A stretch of DNA of 64,000 nucleotides. Source: Archilochus colubris (lineage: Eukaryota > Chordata > Aves > Apodiformes > Trochilidae). The stretch lies in NCBI GenBank assembly GCA_023079485.1, contig CM041084.1, positions 125,278,292 through 125,342,291 on the forward strand, read 5' to 3'. Under the pieces are notes generated by a model that ran no database searches, was not told the DNA's origin, and was given only the letters and a program-made list of their open reading frames with translations. Of the stretch, positions 27,571 to 39,100 are shown one piece after another; position 1 is the first letter of the stretch, and every line of letters begins with the position of its first letter. Made by a program: the position numbers and the translations under genes.

Positions 27571-27686
27571 CATTTTCTTTGTGGACAAAGGCTCCTTGAG
27601 GAGATTCTGGGATACCTTTCCAAATTGTGATTGGTTTGGGATAGCCAGGGTCCATGGATCTCATTTCTTCACTGTATCTCCAGTAC
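27571..27686 (-). CDS. MMP16: MMP16 coding exon 9: hemopexin-like blade III/IV
   Basis: A 116-base internal exon on the minus strand, between the acceptor tatttcag (ending at 27687) and the donor GTATGC (from 27570). It starts with the third base of an Arg codon and ends with the first base of a Gly codon, matching its neighbours. It encodes residues 170-209: RYWRYSEEM, then DPGYPKPI, WKGIPESPQGAFVHKENG. The YWRY and DPGYP motifs are the repeated blade pattern of hemopexin-like domains, which in MMPs bind substrate and mediate dimerisation. The sequence is nearly the same as mammalian MMP16 as I remember it. The reading frame runs open into both introns, so the boundaries were set by splice sites and homology. 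Confidence 0.96.
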
Positions 27687-30667
27687 CTGAAATATTTTTT
27701 TAAAGGAAAAATATAATAATATTTTTTAAAGTATTTATAAGAAAGCAGATGAGTAACTAGATTTTCTTTTTCCTTCCAACACTTGCTACATTCATTAGCC
27801 ATAAAGGGAAATACTTCTTTTCTCTGAACACATTACCTCATTATATAGAAATCTATTTGTTAACTGCATAACTGTTACATACAAGCAGAAAGAAGTTAAA
27901 AGATTTTTGCACTTTGACAACTAGATCAGCACTTATAATCACAGCAATTCTGATGTCTAGGACTTCTGCACAGAGAGATGCAACACATGCAGAAAGATAC
28001 ATCAGTGGTTTAGCTAATACTTTAATCACAGAAATGTCAGTAGATTCAGATTAATGTACTCTTAATTCAGATATTTGTATGTATGCATTACAGTAGCTTC
28101 TAATTTAATTATGATTAAACAGATATCGTGTAATATAATATTCAATTTGCTTTTGTGCTTTTTGACAGCTATTTCATCTCCAATTTCAAAAGCTTCAGCA
28201 CGCAAATTTTAGGCAATCTGAACACGTAAGAAGAATTTAGACTTTTGATTTTATTTACACTTACAGATAATCGGTCTAATCGGTCTGCATGTGTAATTGT
28301 AAGCTGGTTCTAAGAATTAACTTAATGTACTCTAGTACCTCTGTGTATCCTGATACAATATCTGGGTCTGTCAGCTTCACTAATTTAAAGTATACCAACT
28401 TCAAGCATAGTTTTCTTGGAAAGTTTTTTGTTTCTTTGGTTTTTGGTTTTTGTTTGTTTTGTTTTCCAAAATCTATGTTATTCACATGAAAAATTATATA
28501 AAAGGCAGCCACCCAATGTTCCAGAATATCAAGAACTTGAGAATATATCACATCCACTGATAATCTGGTCAATGTAAATAACTTGACCCACTTTCTAATT
28601 TGAATTGCAATGACTTTAGCTTTCAAAAATCCTTGTTATGATCTTTCCGGATATATTAAAGAGTTTTTAAGTGGGTGATATCTTTGTGTGTGTGAGTTTG
28701 GTTTTCGTGGATTATTTTTTCATTTTATAAACAATATTTGATGCTTTTTCCTGTATACCACTGCTTTGGCAGATTTAACTCTCTGGATTCTGCAATGAGC
28801 TCCTTAACTACAGGTGGCTGTCAAAACAAGCTAAGTATACATGTTCTTGAGTTACATAAATTATAAGTTTTTTGGTACTGACAGAACTTTTTGGTTCCCT
28901 TTTATTCTGACCTCATGCCATTGAGGAGCTACATTTATTTTATACCTTTTTCAGGAGAAGATCCACTCCTATAGTAGACTTATACATACTACTAAATCCC
29001 ACAAGAGTATTCAACTCTAGATTTACATTAAGGAAAAGTTGTGATATAAACAATAAACACCGAGAAGCTTAGTGGTATATGAGTTTATTCTCATTGATGG
29101 TCAAGATCATCAATTATTTCATCAATAACTCAATTATTTCAGCAAGGGTCATATTGTTTGGTCTTTCTCTAACACACTCTATTGTATTTATATCCTGTTG
29201 AGCTTCATTGTGCTTGTTATCTCTAAGTAGCAACTTCTCCATCAAGAGATTTTTCTAATAGTTCATCTTCTGTAATTATTACTAGCATTTTAGAAAAGTT
29301 TTGACTATAAGTGATTGTGCATTGAAATGTAAAAGGACACTGATGATTAAAGCCTAAAGGAAGCACAAGTGACAAAAGATTCCTGTTGTACGTCCTTTCC
29401 CAGGCATATGGCGATGGAAAATTATTATATGAAAATGAAGTTAAACTTTTTAAAAAATCTATTCAACCACAGGAAGGAAATTATTTAGGTGGTGGCTTTC
29501 TTCTTCACTGTGGAAATTGATTGCTTGAAATTATGCCTAGTTTTCAACTACAAACATTTTACTTTGTTATCTACTTTTCTCACCATGAGCACTAGAGATG
29601 TTATTTATTTATTTATTTATTTAAAGAACCTTTCATATTAAAATTGGTTGTGGAGATTTACAGTGCAATGTTCAAGTTATACATATGTTATGTATGTGCA
29701 TCAAATTAATTTACTAAGTGATCCATAGATACTATTAGAATCTCAGAATCATAAGTATCAGACAGTGACAAAAGCAGTCATCATACTTTTAATAATACTA
29801 ATATAAACATTAGAATATATTAATAAAGACTAATTTGTGTTTGAGAACTTAGAATTTGTGAAGTGATACACCAATCAACAAACACAGTAACATCCTGAAA
29901 ACCTGTAAAACAAATCATGAAAACCTGTAAAACCTGTAGGGTATCAAAAATTAATGAGTTCTCTTGACATCCTTATAAAGCAGAAAAATATTCTTTCCCT
30001 TACTTTTACAGACAGGAAATTAAAGCTACAGAGACATTAAGTGACTAGTCTAAGACTCTTTCAGGACAGAAAAATAAATCAGATTATACAATTTTTTAAT
30101 GTTCTTTGTTAATAATTTAAAAAGTGTTCCTCCTAAAGAGATTCTGAAGATTAATTTAAAAATAATTCCTAGGAACTCCTTAAGTTGTTCTCTAGCTTCC
30201 TGGTTCAGCTGCTATTTCCCTATCTTACCTCATTTTTAAACAGTAGATGAGAAGCCACTTCCATTGACCTTAAAAAGCTTTGGATTATACCTTGTCTGTT
30301 GTTGGAGTGTGGTGGAGTTTAGAAATGTGAGTTTAGGAATTTGTATCAAAAGGAATAGGTAAGAGTGTATGTAACTGTGTTACTTTGAATATTTAAGTTT
30401 AAATTTGAGACAATTATGACGTGCCTGTTGACTTCCAAGTAATTTCCACCAGATAGATAGGAAACATACCCATTTCAGTATATTCACAGCACTATAATTT
30501 AGATTATAGAAAATGTGAAAACAGCATGGCCCTCTCTTCAGGAGTTAAATTCATCCATAGGAAATTGCTTAATTTCTGTGCCATTTTCTTTTGAGAAATA
30601 GAGGGAAAAAATTAACACACTTAGCTGACATCCACCAATTTCTACCTTGCAGAATTCCTATACCAAC
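27687..30667 (-). other. MMP16: MMP16 intron (about 3.0 kb)
   Basis: Lies between the exon at 30668-30818 and the exon at 27571-27686. It opens on the sense strand with the weak donor GTTGGT and closes with TTTCAG. It contains a TTTA tetranucleotide repeat at 29601-29624 and a short imperfect direct repeat (caattatttca) near 29107-29143. No coding sequence or known mobile element was recognised. Confidence 0.85.
29601..29624. repeat. (TTTA)n tetranucleotide microsatellite
   Basis: About six TTTA units in tandem inside an MMP16 intron; simple sequence only. Confidence 0.9.
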
Positions 30668-30818
30668 CTATCTCCTTTGAAGAAGTATGTTTTCCCAACG
30701 TCTTCCCACCAAATTGCTGAATCAATACCATGGGAAGGAATTCCACTTCCAAGTGTTATCAAATCATGAGGATAACCTGGCTGGAGAGTAGTGTCCTTGA
30801 AAACCCAGAACTTGTTAC
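30668..30818 (-). CDS. MMP16: MMP16 coding exon 8: hemopexin-like blade II/III
   Basis: A 151-base minus-strand exon. The acceptor tttttacag ends at base 30819 and the donor is GTTGGT from 30667. It begins with the last two bases of a Gly codon and ends with AG, completed to AGG (Arg) by the next exon. It encodes residues 120-170, including NKFWVFKDTTLQPGYP, IDSAIWWEDVGKTYFFKGD. The KFWVF, QPGYP, IDSA and TYFFKGD pieces are the family's propeller repeats: strand, Pro-Gly turn, then the Asp/Ala of the blade centre. The donor departs from consensus at positions +3 and +4, but phase and homology leave no better choice. Confidence 0.96.
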
Positions 30819-33800
30819 CTGTAAAAAAGCATATATATAAACATACGTATATGTGCATTAGTCTTCAGTACTCACAGCATCATTATTAATACACTTCCAA
30901 GAAATAAGAAAGAATCCCAAAGGGCTTTAATGATTCTGCCAAATACAATGAAATGAAAAATGCTCTCACACTGCAGATAATGGAAAATTAAATATGCCTT
31001 ACAGACAACTTGCATTTATAAAGAACCTTTCATTCAATAAACTCACAGAACATTTTGATACAAACTACATAGGGATCAAACTCAGAATGAAAATGGAGTA
31101 ATCTCAAGAGGCTCTGTGGCTGATAATGCAACACATTTACACAACACTACACAACAGATTTACATTTCATGAGGAAAGAAGACTGAATTTTAAGATAAAA
31201 TGAGGTAAGAAAATAAATAAATAAATGTAAATTCCTCTCCTCAGAGTGACTATACTCTTTTTTTACTCTGCATTCTCCTTCTCAAGAAGTCACATTACAT
31301 ATGAAGGAAGTACAGATTATTTCTAAAAGGATCACTGAATTAAACATATTTTAAATCATATTTTCTTTAGTGGGCTGAAGACTGCAAACTGATGTTTGGA
31401 AGTTGCTCGGGTATAAACCTTGTGTTTCTGAAATTAATGGGTTCTTGCTTTTGGTACCAGTGGCAGTAAAATTTAATCCTTGGTTGTAGGTGATCAACCA
31501 TTTGAAATCACCCAAATGACTTATTATATCCTGATTAGACAAGATAGTTGTGTGATTCTGGATGGTGTTAGCAGTGACTACACAAGTCTCAGGTTACCTA
31601 AACTCTATTAAACATGAATAACATCCTAGAGCATCCTGCACAGCAATGCTCAGTGGCTGAACCTTTACTGTTGCAGTTACTAAATAAATATATTGTCTCT
31701 ATATAGGGATACGCATATCTAGAGAAGCAGCAGTTGCACCAGAGTCTTGTAGTACAGCCCATCCTTTACTTGTTCTTGGAGAGGCTCCTTCCTGTGCTCT
31801 CTTTTGTAACTTGATGGCTTACCTCACCATCCCACAGCTCCATTTTCACACTTTCAGTTTGTTCTAGCTTCCTAGCCAAGCTCTTCTTCACTTAACAGTT
31901 CCATGATTAATTCACCTGGTTCATCATCTCATATTAAGCCTTTAGCCTAACACTTTCCCCAATGACTGTGTTAAACTCCAGAATCTTTACTAGGGTCTTC
32001 TCAACACACTGTGCCTCCTGTCCTATTCTTGTAATTATCTTCTTTTTATGTTTTTGCTTTCTTCTAATTCTTCTTCAAAATACACTTCTCACCTGTGTCT
32101 TTTCAGTAGAGACTTCTCTTTCAAACAGAGACAGCTTTGGCTGAAAAAAGGGAATAAAGATCCTCATATGCCCCCTAGAAATAGGGAAAAGGGAGCATAA
32201 TTTGCATTTTGGTACTTATCTGAAGAGCTTGCTTTGAGGCCTGTCTTCAATTTCCAATATGTCATCTAGGCCACAGGAACACTCTTTCTAAGACAGACTA
32301 CAGGCTCCATTGGGTAGGAACCATGTGTTTCTTTTCTCTTCAAAGCATTACCTTTATCTGTGTTTCTAAAAAGCACTGATATATTTAATAATAATAACAC
32401 TGAAGGAGAAGATACTCTTTGATATCATGTAGACCCTTCTGAGTTACATCAAAGAAGGGTTTATAAAAGATACCTGAACAAACATATTGGATTGACCTAT
32501 GGGATACTTCACTTTGGTCTATCCAATGTTATTGATGATTAAAATATTTAAAATGTAAGGAAAAAAGTTTGAAAATACATTTTGCTCAAACCCATTTGGA
32601 AAGTGATTGTAAGAGATAAAATCATGACTGATTAAGTGATTGGACTTACCTGTAAGGCTAGGCAGGCTGTTACACAAAACTCAGGAGGGTAAGGCACTGT
32701 GCTGTATAAATATTTTAATATGTAATATCAACCCAAAGATCTAGCATCAGGTGTGTGCCAATCATCAAGATGGAAAATCTGAAGAGCTGGTATTTTAGCT
32801 ATCACTCCGTAGGACTAAATGTATGTTTAAATGGAAGGGGTAGATGGGGGGTTAGTCTCTCCATTTTTGCTGTTGTGATTTAAAAAGCATGCTTTCATTT
32901 TACCACAATCTTAATTAGGAGAGGGGACATAGTTTCTGTCCTTCCCATGCTGTGTTTCCAGAGCAAAATTTTTATCAGCGTCTTTACAGCTGTTTGTCAC
33001 ACACTCAGGAACACAGACACTACAGTTTGCTCAACAGATTCATCTTCCCCCTGCCAATTGGAGGAAGAGTTCAAAGCATGGGTATCCATGCAGAGCCATC
33101 AGAAGTACAGAAAAGAAAAGAGACACAGAGACCTATGAAGAGCAGCCATGGAAAGCTGAGCTCTGGGTTGAGCTGGGATCAAGGTCTGTGCTAACCTGAC
33201 ATTTTCCTTTACTGGGATTCCTTATAAAATTCACTTAGGGGGTTTGATCATGACAGGGGTGAGCATCTACAGTCATTTGCTGTCCTTCCTCCCATCTGGT
33301 TTAACCCATTTGCCAATGCACATGACTGTCCACAGGCCTCAGGTGGTAAGGGCAATTTTAAATTCAATGATAGGAGAAGAATTAATTTTGAACCTTACTA
33401 GTTGGTACTTATGGTGTGAACAACAGATGGCATCCAGAGAATGATACTGAGCCAGATCATTTCTGTTTCAGAAGACCATTCAAAATGACAATTGTTGCAC
33501 AGCGTCAAGAGGCATCTGCTGCGATGCATGTAATGCCATTGTCTTTCTCTGTCTCACAAGGAATAAAAGTAACTGTAATTATTAGGAATAGATCATTATC
33601 AGCCATACCCAATGAATCAAGTTTAGCTATTGACAAGATCAGGTCATATCAAAATAACCAGGGGTTGAGCACATACCCTGGTGAGTGACAGTATCAATTA
33701 ACTAGGTATAAGGAGAAGGGAAGCACGTAAGTGGAAACACAAGACTTCAGAAATCAAAATCTTTCTGATTTAATTCTTTCAGGGTTAATAGATAAGAGAT

Positions 33801-34007
33801 AAATTTAACTTTATTTTATGGAGATGGTGGGCCATCGAGATCTCTAACATATGTGGCCAAGACTTCTCTTCATTCTAAATGTAGGGAAATGCATTTAGCA
33901 TTTGCTTTGGAAGACATGTTTAGTCTGCTACAACTGTGTTGCTTGTTTTGGGAAGGACTGTATATAAGAAACACAAGTGTTCCATCTGGCTGCCAGTTTT
34001 CACTTTG

Positions 34008-34119
34008 GGTTTTTTTTTCTTTTTTGTTTGTTTTGTAGTTTGTTTGTTTTAGAGTTTTCTAGCTGGTTTATTGTTGGTTTCGTTGTTTGTTTGCTGTTTG
34101 GGTGTTGGTTTTTTTTTCT
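34008..34119. repeat. T-rich (GTTT)n-like low-complexity tract
   Basis: Runs of T broken by G, in units such as GTTTG and GTTTT. Frames crossing it give Phe/Leu/Val-rich translations that only reflect the base composition. Confidence 0.8.
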
Positions 34120-37100
34120 GTTCAGCTTTTGTCCCTCAGCTGGAGGAAAATCAATGGCTGATTATCAGAGGATTTCCAAAAAGTAAGAAAAAATGGGAAG
34201 CTTTCAAAAATTTGGAGCAGTTAAAGCTGAAAGTCTCTGCAAAAGTTGTCTGACTGTGATAATTATTAGCTCCTTTTATTTCTAACTTATACTTATGTAA
34301 CTTAAAATATATTAAAAATAAATGTCTAAGTCAGAGTGGTTTCATTTAGCTCATATTCCACTTCCTCTAATAAAAAGTCATTATACTTCATTCATTGCAA
34401 TTAGAAGGGTAAGAAGGACTATGTGACAAAATTAGAATAGGTACAGTTTGATCCTTCTTCCAGATAATTCATGCTTGTTTGGAGTCATAAACTATGCCCT
34501 TGGCAGAAATCACCACTGTATTTATTTTACAGAGTTGTTTTTTAAGGTCTGGTTGGTGGGTTTATTATTCTCACAGAGAATAAAGCACCACATGTTTCAT
34601 CCAGTCTGGCCAACCTTCAGAATGTTTCATCCCTCTACTTTTATTCTCTAATGTAAGATCTAATATAATAACAAAGAGGATAGTAAGGTCACAAGCTGAG
34701 AATGAAGCAAGTTTTTTAAAAAGTCAAAATGTCTTTACAATAATGCTTTGTTAAATATCATCACTGTAAGGAAAAAATTGAGAACCTATGACTACAATTA
34801 TTTGAAGTCTCCTGACATCGTTGATATTCTAAAATAACTGCTGAAAATAAAGGGTATCTGCACCACTTTACTTCACTTAAAATATTGAATATTTAACTCA
34901 AGATAGACTTCAGACTCTTTAACTACCTACTCACTACTACAAACAATTATGTAGTTTTTAGGAACTGCAGTTCTTCCTTTGTAGAGTCAGAATGCTGAGT
35001 AGTTACACTTCTGGGTTGTCTGCAAACAAGTTTTTAGTCCATATTACATACAATTAGGATATATGCCCACTGCAAGACTGGTGGGGCAATGTAGCATGTA
35101 ATCCCTGTAAGTTTTAAAGTGATGAAACTAGTTCTCAAAAGTTTTAGGAATCCTATTTAATTGATACCAGTTAAAATTTTAATTTTGAAGATTTTTTTCA
35201 GTCACCTTTCCTCTATATTTTGACCTTTCAAGCAAGAATCAAGTGTCCACTTACTAGTATCTTCAAATTACTTCTCACAATTCCTTTTTTCTCATTCTCT
35301 ATTTCTCACATAAAGTTTCCGTTCTTTCTCTACCCTCTGATCTGACACTACAGTAAATCTATTTTTCAAAATAAAAATATCAAACAGTGGGATAAGTGCA
35401 GCTGAAAGTTATGGTGGTGGCACTGGTGGCATGAGTTTTACAGCAGCCTTTCTAATGATATATTTAGTTTACCATAACATTCAACAGCACAGATGGTTTG
35501 ACAATTTCATTTTTAGCACCATATAAATTCCCACAGGTACACAGAATAAATTTTACTATTCACATTTCCTCATTTCCTCATTAAGCTTGCTATGTACTTT
35601 ATGAGCATTATGAGGTACAGGGAGGCAGGTCAAGTATCTTAAGACACCCAAAATGAGCAATCATGTTGTACTACAAGCACGCTACTGAATTTTTAGAATA
35701 GTTTTTCCTTGCATAAATAAATTGTAGTAGTAATAATAAAGGAAATAAAAAATAAAATAGTAAAAAAGATTAAAAAATCAAAACAAATAAAATTCACAAA
35801 ACCAAAGGTATTTGATCCAATAATTTTAAACTTGATTAAGAACATTTTTATAGACATCTAACACATTATTCATGATCTCACAGTCTGCTCAAGTATTCTA
35901 AGCAGAGTAATGACAAAACAGTGTAAATATACTGAAAGATTTTATTAGCACAATTAAGAGCAATTACATTTCTCCTAGCAAAAAATAAGCTATAAAGAAT
36001 TTCAGAGGTTCATAAAAATACTCCATCCTTGAGCTGCCATCTTATATAATTTGCATATGTCTCCTATTTTAAAATATAACTCCAATGTTAAGAAAATATA
36101 CTTGCAAATTTACTAATCTGTATTTCTACTATTGTAAATATATAGTCTACTACTGTCACTAATCCAACTCTACACACAAAGTAAGGAAAAATATAAAGCT
36201 TATAAAAAAGCAATAAAGATCTAAAACTGGCTTATAATTCAAATGAACCATTTCAAAATTAATGTTTGCTGTCATGAAAGACAGATTGAAACAAAACAAA
36301 TCAAGCATAGATTGTTGAAAATAAATTGGATTTGTGGATTTTTAAACAGATAAGCAGAATGTTTCAATACAGAATGGCTCACAAAGTCTTTCCTGACTGC
36401 ATCTTAAAAATTTGTTACTGGGCTAGCAGAATATTATTTATCCTGTAGTTATGACAGTGTAGGCAGATAAGGAGAAACAAGGCAGCAATAACCCACTAGC
36501 AATTACAATTAGTGAATTTGCTCACTCCTTTCTTCACCTTCCTCAGAGTTATCATATTCTCCCAAGTATGAAAGCAGGACTGAGAAACTGGTCAGCACTA
36601 GTCCAGCACACACCAGAGGTTCAAGGCACTATACCTTACAGGTTATTCAATGTTACTGGTACCTTGAGAAGAAGTTTTGGAGACTTTATCCAAAAGTCTG
36701 CAAGTATGTGCTGTCTTCACTGAAACGCAACACTTTCCTGCTCTGAAGAACTGATCATCCTTAAAATAAAGGGATCTGGAAATATTTTTTCTGAGATGTG
36801 TGCATAGTGAAATTTTTCCAGTCCAAGCTCAGTAAAGGCATTCACTTTGTCTTTTTCTCTGAATAATGGACATAAATGTTGGCTTATGCATGTACTTTGT
36901 GAACACATCTGTATGCCAGACTTTAGTTTTAAATCCCCTTCTAGAATCTACCTAGTTTGACTGATTTGAGATTGGTAAAGCACACTACCTTAATAACGTG
37001 TTCTACTTGCTCATCATCTTAGCAACTATCATCTTAGCTATATCTAGCACCCTTGGGAGAATGGTACTCTTCTCATATACTCTTTTCCAAGGAAGAAATT

Positions 37101-38180
37101 TTGTGAGGGAATGGAAGAAGTGAGATAATGATTGTAACCTATAGTCTGTTTATATAGACTTCGACAACCATGTTCCACATGTCAGCTGAAATCCTTTGTT
37201 AACAGGAATTTTCAAGGACACACATACAAAAGTCTCAGTTGAACCTATTGATTCTGTGGCAGTAGAAAAATATGAATTACACTGACAAAAAAAGCCAGTA
37301 TTGGAAATCATGAAGAGGAAGTGGCAGAGAAGCAAAAATTCAGAAAAATTTCTCAAGGAATTATGGGGACTTTTGACAAAGAAAGGGACAATACAAATGT
37401 CACAGGGAAAACTATGGAAGAAGCTTTGAAAAAAAAGCAGGTGGAAAAATAACTTCAATAGAAAATCCAAGTATCATTTTAAATGAGCTAAAAGCACAAA
37501 ACCAGCTGATCTGAAATCAGAGATTATAAACTGGGGATGATGAGGCAAGAAAATAAAACAATATTCTGACTTCTAAGACCACAATCCTGTTTCTTTTTCT
37601 TACTTTAATTACTCATGTTTATTTCATTTCCCTCATAGCAAATAGTGATGGTCTTCTCTCTTTGTTTTTCTACTTTTTTTCCCCCTGCCTTTCAAGTGAA
37701 TAACTCACATTAATATAAAATATTAAATAAATAAATAAATACTAAATGGCTGAATAATTTCAAACACCTATTCGGTTTCCTCTTTCCTCTCTCAAATCGT
37801 CTTATAAAATGTAGTTTACATGGTTTTTACACTTGTGTTGCTAAATGGGTATTTATTTAACATTTAGGATAAATTTCTCATTAAATCTAAATTAGATGCA
37901 TGTTCAGCTTTAATGTTGGAGAACTACTAATGTCTGGAGTGAAACTTTGAAAATAGTTATTATCCACTATTTAATCCATAAAACACGTTTTCTTGAGTTT
38001 ATACTTCTTTTAAAATACTAAATACACATCTGTGAAAATGATATTTTTTTCCCACCCATAAACTCCAATCATCACAGTTCTCACGTAAAATAACAGTGGA
38101 GTACATTGAGAGATATATATAGCACAGACTCCATCTAAATACTTGCCAATTTCATTTCCAAATGGAAGTAGAGCAAAGAT

Positions 38181-38288
38181 AACCACAAAAAACCAAAACA
38201 AAAACAAAAAAACAACCCACAAACAAACAAACAAAAAAAACCCCAAACTCCAACAAACCACAAAAAAAAAATAAATACAAAAAAACCC
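38181..38288. repeat. A/C-rich (CAAA)n-like low-complexity tract
   Basis: A and C only for nearly all of 108 bases, including acaaacaaacaaac-type units. On the MMP16 sense strand it is a T/G-rich tract lying about 150 bases downstream of an exon donor. The 94-codon minus frame here is Phe/Leu/Val-rich because of this composition. Confidence 0.85.
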
Positions 38289-38440
38289 AGCCAAGTCTAG
38301 GAAGTCTTAATTCTCACTTCCTAACATACATTTTTCAAACAGAGTTTCATAGTGGATGAGCAAATAAAAGCAAGATGTATTCCAACAAATCATCACAGCC
38401 AAAAATATTATACAAGACCTTACTTTTCTCCTTTTCTTAC

Positions 38441-38579
38441 CTTTAAAGAAGACAAAATTCCCCTCACTGTTTTCATAAACGGCATCAATGCTGGGAGGCA
38501 GTCCTCTCCAAAAGTAAGTAATCTGCATGGGGTATCCATCCATCACCCTGTTGTTTCTGACTCGCCAAAACCACTGATC
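38441..38579 (-). CDS. MMP16: MMP16 coding exon 7: hemopexin-like blade I/II
   Basis: A 139-base minus-strand exon between the acceptor gatttgcag (ending at 38580) and the donor GTAAGA (from 38440). It starts in phase 0 with Asp and ends on the first base of a Gly codon. It encodes residues 74-120: [17 protein letters not shown], then [14 protein letters not shown] and [28 protein letters not shown] and FVFFKG are hallmark hemopexin-like motifs, and the sequence is nearly identical to vertebrate MT-MMP counterparts. The codon frame runs open into the downstream intron for about 40 residues, which is not coding. Confidence 0.97.
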
Positions 38580-38783
38580 CTGCAAATCAAATATACACCT
38601 CTTACTATTGTTTGAGGCATTTATAAGTGTTCAGTTGCTTTTTTGGAAATCCTTAACAGCTTATCATAATGTTTTTAGAGTGTGACCTTTCCCTGTTTTC
38701 ATAACCCTGTATGCGATTACATTCATGTCGCAGCCACACATTATAGCTGTGTCAGAACTCGTTGTTCCATCAGTTGGGAACTA

Positions 38784-38789
38784 GTTACC
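38784..38789. repeat. Target-site duplication, left copy (GTTACC)
   Basis: This hexamer directly abuts the TGTAG start of the inverted-repeat element and is repeated exactly after its right end. Confidence 0.8.
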
Positions 38790-39094
38790 TGTAGTGGAAC
38801 AAAGCAATCAGATGCCTCTGATTACCGAGGCCAGTACTGCAATGCCGAAAGCCCCGGGTTCGAGACTCCACAGAGAGCCTCACCTTGGAGGCAATGAGCG
38901 CTAGTGGCGCAATAAAGGTAATACAGTGCTTGAGAGTGAGCTAGTCTGTGGCTGTGAGTTTCACCTTTTATTGGCCCCCTGGTCTTGCACATGCTCAATA
39001 GGGGGCCTGCCCTAATTGGGCACAGGTGGATTTGATACCGGCTCACACCCACTTCTTGGTAATCAGAGGCATCTGATTGCTTTGTTCCACTACA
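38790..39094. mobile_element. 305-bp element with perfect 37-bp terminal inverted repeats and 6-bp target duplication
   Basis: The left end, 38790-38826, begins TGTAGTGGAACAAAGCAATC. Bases 39058-39094 are its exact 37-base reverse complement. The hexamer GTTACC occurs directly outside both ends (38784-38789 and 39095-39100), which is a textbook insertion footprint. The interior is richer in G+C and CpG than the surrounding intron. It holds AATAAA-type hexamers on both strands (plus GCGCAATAAAGG; minus CCAATAAAAGG) and a tRNA B-box-like word GGTTCGAGACTCC. It has no protein of meaningful length. TG...CA ends with a 6-bp duplication fit an ERVK-type solo LTR, but a 37-bp inverted end is far longer than LTRs usually show. 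A foldback or MITE-type DNA transposon is the alternative. The perfect ends suggest a fairly recent insertion. Confidence 0.85.
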
Positions 39095-39100
39095 GTTACC
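39095..39100. repeat. Target-site duplication, right copy (GTTACC)
   Basis: Directly follows the CTACA end of the element and matches the left copy base for base. Confidence 0.8.

Larger units (their letters stand above)
30819..38440 (-). other. MMP16: MMP16 intron (about 7.6 kb)
   Basis: Separates exon 38441-38579 from exon 30668-30818. It starts on the sense strand with a good donor GTAAGA and ends with a T-rich acceptor. It holds a T/G-rich simple tract (34008-34119), an A/C-rich tract (38181-38288) and TAAA/AAAT runs near 31212 and 37726. No gene or classified mobile element was seen. Confidence 0.85.

Noticed and set aside
38850..38870. B-box-like GGTTCGAGACTCC, suggesting a tRNA or tRNA-derived SINE
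   Set aside because: The flanking bases do not form a T-arm stem, and no A box or acceptor stem lies at the right distance. It is only a word inside the inverted-repeat element.
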